Positions 58,401-64,000 of a DNA stretch of 64,000 nt are shown here, piece after piece. Position 1 is the first letter of the stretch, and the number at the start of each line of letters is the position of its first letter. Position numbers and translations under genes: made by a program. The DNA lies in contig NW_009799179.1 in the NCBI RefSeq assembly GCF_000213175.1, positions 5,491,658-5,555,657 on the forward strand, written 5' to 3'. The DNA comes from Neurospora tetrasperma FGSC 2508. Taxonomy: Eukaryota > Ascomycota > Sordariomycetes > Sordariales > Sordariaceae. The notes beneath the pieces were generated by a model. It had not been told where the DNA came from. It saw only the letters and a list, made by a program, of their open reading frames with translations, and made no database searches.

Positions 58401-58617
58401 TCTTGCATTCCTGGCGACACTTCTTGGGCTTGCACTTGTCGCTACTGACGATAGCGATACTACAGATACGAAACAGGCGAGGTCAGCAAGGTGGAAGCCA
58501 GACAGCGCATACAGCCAGACCAGCACAAGCCAGTCTGGGCCGATGCTTCTATAAGCAGAGCACACGTGCGTGTGCGGCCTTGGGATCGTAAACGCACCGA
58601 GTGAGTTTGTCCGACAT
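55428..58617 (-). CDS. rli1: ribosome-recycling ATPase Rli1/ABCE1
   Basis: Essential Fe-S ABC ATPase that splits ribosomes after termination and acts in initiation and ribosome export. Eight exons: 58617-58598, 58459-58366, 58297-58292, 58219-57880, 57827-57666, 57600-56743, 55849-55539, 55460-55428. They total 1824 nt and 607 residues (yeast has 608). Exon 2 carries the first Fe-S cysteines ([17 protein letters not shown]); exon 4 carries the second set ([13 protein letters not shown]) and Walker [10 protein letters not shown]. Exon 6 holds [16 protein letters not shown], the second Walker [10 protein letters not shown] and a second LSGGELQR. Exon 7 completes DEPSAYLD and holds VEHD. Exon 8 ends GNYFFLDD.... 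A 6-nt exon (ATCGAG) supplies Ile-Glu of the conserved LCIEVSP. The 808-base N gap lies wholly in the intron 55850-56742, so the coding sequence is complete. Confidence 0.96.
55850..56742 (-). other. rli1 intron 6 with assembly gap and G/C homopolymer
   Basis: Donor GTACGT (56742-56737) and acceptor CTTCCAG with a CTAAC branch site upstream. Between them are 10 G (56715-56724), 808 N (55907-56714) and 28 G (55879-55906); these read as C on the gene strand. Known intron sequence is only 85 bp, 38 of it homopolymer. The N number is likely a placeholder. Confidence 0.9.
58292..58297 (-). other. rli1: 6-nt microexon of rli1
   Basis: ATCGAG, flanked by a CTAACAG acceptor and a GTAATA donor. Neighbouring introns are 68 bp (58298-58365) and 72 bp (58220-58291), both normal. 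Including it gives LCIEVSPESR, identical in pattern to Rli1/ABCE1 of other eukaryotes; skipping it would delete Ile-Glu without shifting frame. Confidence 0.85.
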
Positions 58618-61600
58618 CTTGTCTGTGATTTCGCTCTGCGGACTGATCGAGATGGGTGACTGTGGGCGGACCGCTATCCTAGGCGCAAAGCGGGAAATGG
58701 GGGAGGGGGAGAAATTCTCAAGGTGCCGCACGTCTCGGAATGCTACGAGCAGAGTGGAGAGGGCCAAACAAGGCGGAGGAGGCTGACACTCTTTAAGTTT
58801 CTCCAGAGGCAACGTGGGTCGACGCCGGGTTGTGGACAATGTCAGTTCCCTCGTCTCAAAAAATGTCGAGACCGCTGCACCGTGCGCCGAGTCTGGTGGC
58901 AGGGCGGATCGTAAAAAAAAAAGACCCCGCTTGCCCTGATGTGAAGTAAGGTAGGTCGTCGGGCTTCCTACTTAGGTACCTCTAGCCCCGCAACGCTATG
59001 TACCAACATGGTAGCAGGGTTGGAGCTACATAAGAGGTGTAAGCTGAAATGTGCCACGGTTGATAGGTTACCTCTTAAAGGTACCAACTTTACCTAGGTG
59101 CCTAATGCCAGGTGAAAGTCCACTGTTCCTGTCCCGCTGTCATTGCTTCCCTTGCCTTGCCCCGTGTGCACTTTTTGTATGTAACGACCGTCCATATGAG
59201 TACCTAAATTCCACCTCCCCAGTCGGGCAACTCTCAGTCCACACCATGATTTCTGTCTCAGGACTCTAAAACATGACAGGAGCTTCTATCCTATTATTGC
59301 TGTTGCACCAAATATCTAGCTGATGTTCACGCAGGTGGTCGTCCACATTGGGTTCCACTTTTACTATTGTTCCTCTGTCCTTTGTTCTGTTTTCGCTTCT
59401 CATTGATCTCCCCTTCATTTCAGTACAACCGACTTCTGCCCAAAAATTCTTACAGTGACCCAAGTGGCATCGTGGAGAGCTGAATAATCATGGGCGTGTA
59501 CTTAATGTCCTGCTGAGGTCAGTTTGTGCTCATTATCAGCCAAAACAGATCCGATTTCTACTGAACACAGCCTTACATCGCCTATTTTCCCGAATACATG
59601 GTCATCGCTTCCATTGGACGACTATAATGCGGATGATGATGACTAGACAGTTTCATTGGTATTGCCACTTTCTTTGTCCAGGCGATGATAGTTTCCTCCG
59701 TGGGTGAACACATCCGACCCATCCTTTCACAAGTGAGCGTTTATGTCTAGTACCCCCTCGGCTAAAGATAATTCGTCAATGGCGGCGTATTGTTTGTTTG
59801 GAGGGGAGTATGGCCGACGACATCAAGCTTGATCATGACGCTCGGTATGAGGAGGTGCATAGCTAGTTAGGGTTGACAACTAAAAGCGCTCGGACTCCTC
59901 CCACAACCGTATCGTTTAAAGAATTCACTCGCAGCATGACGGATGCCGTCAACGATCACGATGCAGAGAGGCGCAGGGTTACTGACATCAAACCGGACTT
60001 CCGAACAGAGCTCTGGCTGCCTGTCGACATATATTCCCTGCGCCCCGGCCGGGCGCTGACTCACAATCAAGCTACTCTGATAGTAGTCTATCCCACATGG
60101 TGTTGTTCACAGGCAGAAATGACATCGGCATCAAGACATTGAAGATAGTTGACAGTGGTCAATGTTGGCACTCAAGGAAGGCTGATGGCCCCAGCAGCAC
60201 GTGATCGTGTGGGTCCATCGTCCTGGACGGATCTGCTCCAGCTGCGTCTGGGGAGCGGTGCCTCTACCCACTTGGACATACAATGTCTGTCCTCATAATC
60301 TGAAGGGAGTTTAGGACTGGTCAGATAGGCATCAGACGGGAATAAAGTCTTTGATTAGGTATATCTGGTTCTCTCTGACACTTTGTGGAATGGATTAAAT
60401 ACGTAGAGGTGGCTCCGCACAATCACCTACAAGACATTGTCGGCCTGACTGCCCGCTTGGGCTTGCTTGCGTCGGCTCGCAGTAGGTTTTCTTCGGAGCC
60501 GGAGCTCCAGTGGTGGGAAATCATCCAAATCACCTTGGTGCCGGTGCTCGCGGTGTAACAAGCTGAAGTAAAGCACCAGGCGGGAGAGACCAGTGCATGG
60601 CTGGCACCTGCACCGGAGCTGACAAAGAATACCCCTTCGACGCCAACATGCCTACCTAGAAAAACCGGGCGACGTCCACGTACTGGGAGTATTCTCAGCT
60701 TGTAGTCCATCTTCCATCTTTCCCACCTTGTTGATTCCCAAGTCGCACCGGTACACAGTCTATGTGCCATCAACCGACGACAACACTTCTCTGAATCATT
60801 TGTTGTTATATCAACCACGTTCCATCCTTGAACTTCTTCCAGTGTTGTATAACCTGGTAGCTGAACAGTCATAACCATACATACCACTACCTCCAAGCAA
60901 TTGAATCGGGAATCGCCCACACTCACCTGCCTCACACCGCCCACGCCGTTTGGAAGGGCACGATCGGAGTGGGCAACCAACGAGCTGGCAAGCTCCAGCG
61001 ATGATATCCGACCAGGCTCGAGCCGCGTTGGGTTTGTGTCCTCTTATTCGTCCTTTCCAAACCCAAACTTACAAGAAACATTGATCTTACAGATCTTCGT
61101 CACACAACTGAAATTCGTGCGTTGTGAGCAAAACGGGCAAGGATCGTGACAGCGCCCATCTCACTGGATTAGGCAAGTGTACTTCCTCCTGGCGCTACCA
61201 TCCAGTGAAAGAGAACATCATTGAAGTGGTCAGATCACAAGACGCGCGTTACATTTCGGTTTCGGTAATTACGGAGCTGAAACCTTGCAGTCTGGGTATC
61301 GACTCTGGCGGTCCCACACTTGAGTTCGGAGGTTGCTTCCAATGAAACTGACCAATCAGAGAGCGGGACTGAGCAAGCATTGAGTTGAGGGCAAGCGGGC
61401 CTCGTCTGAAGCACAAGCCAGGCAGTGGCCCACTGGCGTTGCTGGTTCTGGTTCACCATTTTCATGGATTCTTCTCCTCCGTCCATCACTGCGATTTTCC
61501 GCTACACCATCACCACTGCCAGCCCCCTCCCAGGGTCTCCGGCCTTGACCATTTCCCCCACCACCACTCCTCCCACGGCACCGCGATTGTGAATCTCGGA

Positions 61601-62137
61601 CTTGAAGATTCACTCTGCAGTCTGCTGCCTGGAGGCTCTTAATTCTTCCATGACTTGTGAGTCCAGCCACTGCCGCCCACTGCCCACTGCCCACTGCCCA
61701 CTGCGTGCCCTGCCCTGCGTATTCGCCTTGCATTTTCCCCATCATTTCGCCCATCGAAGCGGGCCTCGTCGCCCTTGATATCCATCGTCTACCAGCTTGT
61801 AGAGGTCGCCAGACCGTCGATTCTTGATGAATATCGCCTCTACAGCTGCCCTAGACCATGGTCTGCTCTCCCGTGCCCTCAGGGCGCCCACACGCGACTG
61901 CAATCGCCGTCGCCGTCCGCCTCATCATCCACAGCCTTGCCTCCATCACTTACACGCGAGCCAATGCGACAATCATCATTGAGACTCGTCCGCTACCCCG
62001 ATGCCGGATTTCTCTGATGATTCCGGGTCGCAAGAGTGGCCTCTTTCCATCGCCCCAAGTAGTGATTCGTAAATGACGCGTACCGCTGGCTGACATCGTC
62101 GTCTTACAGCAGGCAGCCTCCGCGTCTAAGTCTCAAA
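58618..62137. other. divergent intergenic between rli1 and chd1
   Basis: 3.5 kb with the two promoters and leaders. No gene supported. A TGCCCAC unit repeats four times near 61678-61703, and the plus strand is pyrimidine-rich from about 61440 to 62000, consistent with the chd1 leader. Confidence 0.5.
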
Positions 62138-64000
62138 ATGTCGACATCTCCCGAATCCGGTCCGGTGTTCGGGCATGTGTCACCGCCGGCGGATGACAGC
62201 CACTTCAACTTTACCAACGATACCGAAAGCACGAGCGACCTTTCCGACGTTAATGCCGCCGAGGCCGACCCGAATGACGACGCCGACGCCCAGTCGTATC
62301 AGCCTGCCGACGAGGCTGTCTCGCCGATACAAAAACCCGAGTTGACGCTCGAGGAAGCGTCCGATTCAGCAAGTGATAACGACGCGTCAGATGACGGAGA
62401 CTTTGACGCCCCCGATAGCCCCAGGTCCGCTCAGAGCAACGAAGTCGTGTCTGCCTCGTCGTCCCGTACCGTCGTGAAGCGCAAAGTCGCCCACGCGACC
62501 GAGGATGATTACATCAGAGAGAATCCTGCCCTGTATGGGTTGAGGAGGAGTGTACGAATATCCCGCATTCTTGTTGTGTTATACCATGCTAACGACCTAC
62601 AACAGTCACGCCCTACACAACGCCGTGCGCAGATCGTAAGTGGATCCAGATGAGCTCTCGTCGTTACGCCTCTCCTAACTGAGTAAACAGATCGACTCAG
62701 ATGAGGAAGATGAACCATCCGAATCGGATGCCACACCGGTGTCTAGAAAGCCTGCGAAGAGACGTCGGGTTGAACGCTCGTTGCCTGGTAAGTTTTCACC
62801 CGTCATACTCCTCGGCATTTTGTTTCACTGCTGACTTGTCGTGATTTCCAGCTTCCAAGCGTGGCACTCCTGCTCGCCAACCCTCAATCGATGATTCCGA
62901 CTCGGACACATATGGAGGCGCCAAAGCCCGCAGCTTCCAAAGAAAGGTCCGCAGGCAACAAGAACAGGACCCTGCCTTGGCTTTTAGCGAAAAGAGATGG
63001 TCTAGCCGTCGGGCGGCCCAGGTCTCAGCCGGCGCCTACCAAGAAAGTGACGCAGAAGAAGATGAAGAGGACGACTCCGAGCTTACCCCCAACTACTGGT
63101 CTGCCAATGTCGAGGATAACTCGCCATACATCGAGAAAATCCTCGGTCATCGTCCTAAGGAGGGTGTCGAGGTCACAGTGGATTCTACGCGACACGACTT
63201 TGAATACTTCATCAAGTGGCAGGGACAATCATATCCCCACAACACCTGGGAAACTACGGAAACTGTCGCAGGCTTCCGAGGCTTTCGCCGCCTCGAAAAC
63301 TATTACAAGAAGGTTGTTGAGTACGAACTGGAGATGCAATTCGGTGGCGACGATATCAGTCCGGAGCAGAAAGAGCAGTGGTACCTGGATAGAGAACGTG
63401 AGCAAGAGGCCCTCGAAGACTACACAAAGGTCGAGCGCGTTGTGGCTGTCAGAGACGGTGATGAGGGCACCGAGTATTACATCAAGTGGAAGGGCCTGCA
63501 ATACGACGAGTGCACCTGGGAAGCCGAGTCTCTCGTGGCCGAACTTGCTCAGGACAAGATTGACCAGTTCCTCGACCGATGCAACCGGTCATGGCAGTCC
63601 GACCGCAAGCAAACTAACCCCGATACCCGGTCGAGGATGACCAAATTGGAGAAGCAGCCTGACTATATCAAGGGCGGCGAGCTTCGCGAGTTCCAAATGA
63701 AAGGCCTTAACTTCCTTGCTCTCAACTGGGTAAGGGGCAACAACGTCATCTTAGCCGATGAAATGGGTCTGGGAAAGACTGTCCAAAGCGTCTCGTTCCT
63801 CAGCTGGTTACGGAATGAACGCGGCCAGGAAGGACCGTTCCTTGTCGTCGCTCCTCTTAGCGTCATCCCCGCTTGGTGCGATACCTTTAATCATTGGGCT
63901 CCGGATCTCAATTACGTCGTTTACCTGGGCCCGGAGGCAGCTCGGTCCAATATCCGAGGTTACGAACTTTTTGTGGATGGTAACCCGAAGAAGACCAAGT
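62138..64000 (+). CDS. chd1: CHD1-type chromatin remodeller, 5' part (cut by window end)
   Basis: SNF2-family ATPase that spaces nucleosomes on transcribed genes. Exons 62138-62551, 62606-62635, 62691-62787 and 62852 to beyond the window (introns 54, 55 and 64 bp); about 563 codons are present. The N-terminus is acidic and Ser-rich, with a basic KPAKRRRVE segment. Two chromodomains follow: one around ILGHRPKEG...YFIKWQGQSYPHNTWE (near residue 300), the second ending YYIKWKGLQYDECTWEAE. The ATPase domain then begins: GGELREFQMKGLNFLALNW and motif I DEMGLGKT (near residue 483), followed by FLVVAPLSVIPAW. Two chromodomains before a SNF2 core identify CHD1 rather than Mi-2/CHD3 (no PHD fingers seen). 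In Neurospora crassa the CHD1 gene is called crf6-1. Start is the first ATG of the open acidic frame. Confidence 0.94.

Noticed and set aside
62861-63640. 259-codon plus frame
   Set aside because: Out-of-frame shadow of chd1 exon 4, which carries the chromodomains in another frame.

Overview
The window is about 64 kb of nuclear DNA from a filamentous ascomycete, most likely a Sordariales fungus of the Neurospora/Sordaria type. The evidence is short introns (about 50-140 bp) with GT..AG ends and CTAAC/CTGAC-like branch sites, GC-rich coding DNA, pyrimidine-rich leaders, and an AT-rich transposon relic that looks mutated by RIP (repeat-induced point mutation). Gene models were built by joining exons by eye. 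Conserved protein motifs run across every junction used.

Layout. 1-3.3 kb is non-coding and holds a 395-bp candidate MITE (1012-1406). A homeodomain transcription factor lies on the minus strand at 3328-5348. About 13.5 kb (5349-18857) then has no recognisable gene. A Gpp1-type glycerol-phosphatase of the HAD superfamily (minus, 18858-20822) carries an unusually long 789-bp intron. At 21847-24758 (plus) is a decayed multidomain gene with cupin-like, TPR, ankyrin and TIR-like parts. Its first 451 codons are still open; the rest is broken and contains an A-rich tract. Next come nug1 (plus, 25138-26861) and dis3 (minus, 27373-30327), in convergent order. A second gene-poor stretch of 8.8 kb precedes rsc7/npl6 (plus, 39140-41872), trs65 (minus, 43479-45651) and prp40 (plus, 46417-49356). 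A RIP-eroded hAT transposon with perfect 8-bp target duplications fills 51441-54615. rli1/ABCE1 (minus, 55428-58617) has eight exons including a 6-nt microexon; an 808-base assembly gap falls entirely inside one of its introns. The window ends inside chd1 (plus, 62138 onward).

How the genes relate. Most are conserved housekeeping genes in RNA and ribosome metabolism (nug1 in 60S assembly, dis3 in exosome RNA decay, prp40 in splicing, rli1 in ribosome recycling) or chromatin and transcription (homeodomain factor, rsc7, chd1), plus trafficking (trs65) and glycerol metabolism. They are individual eukaryotic genes, not an operon. Divergent pairs are trs65/prp40, rli1/chd1 and, across a long gap, dis3/rsc7. 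I saw no tRNA, rRNA or CRISPR.

Most worth following up are the cupin-TPR-ankyrin-TIR-like gene (possible allorecognition or immunity architecture, half decayed), the rli1 microexon, the hAT and MITE elements, and the long A/T homopolymer tracts.
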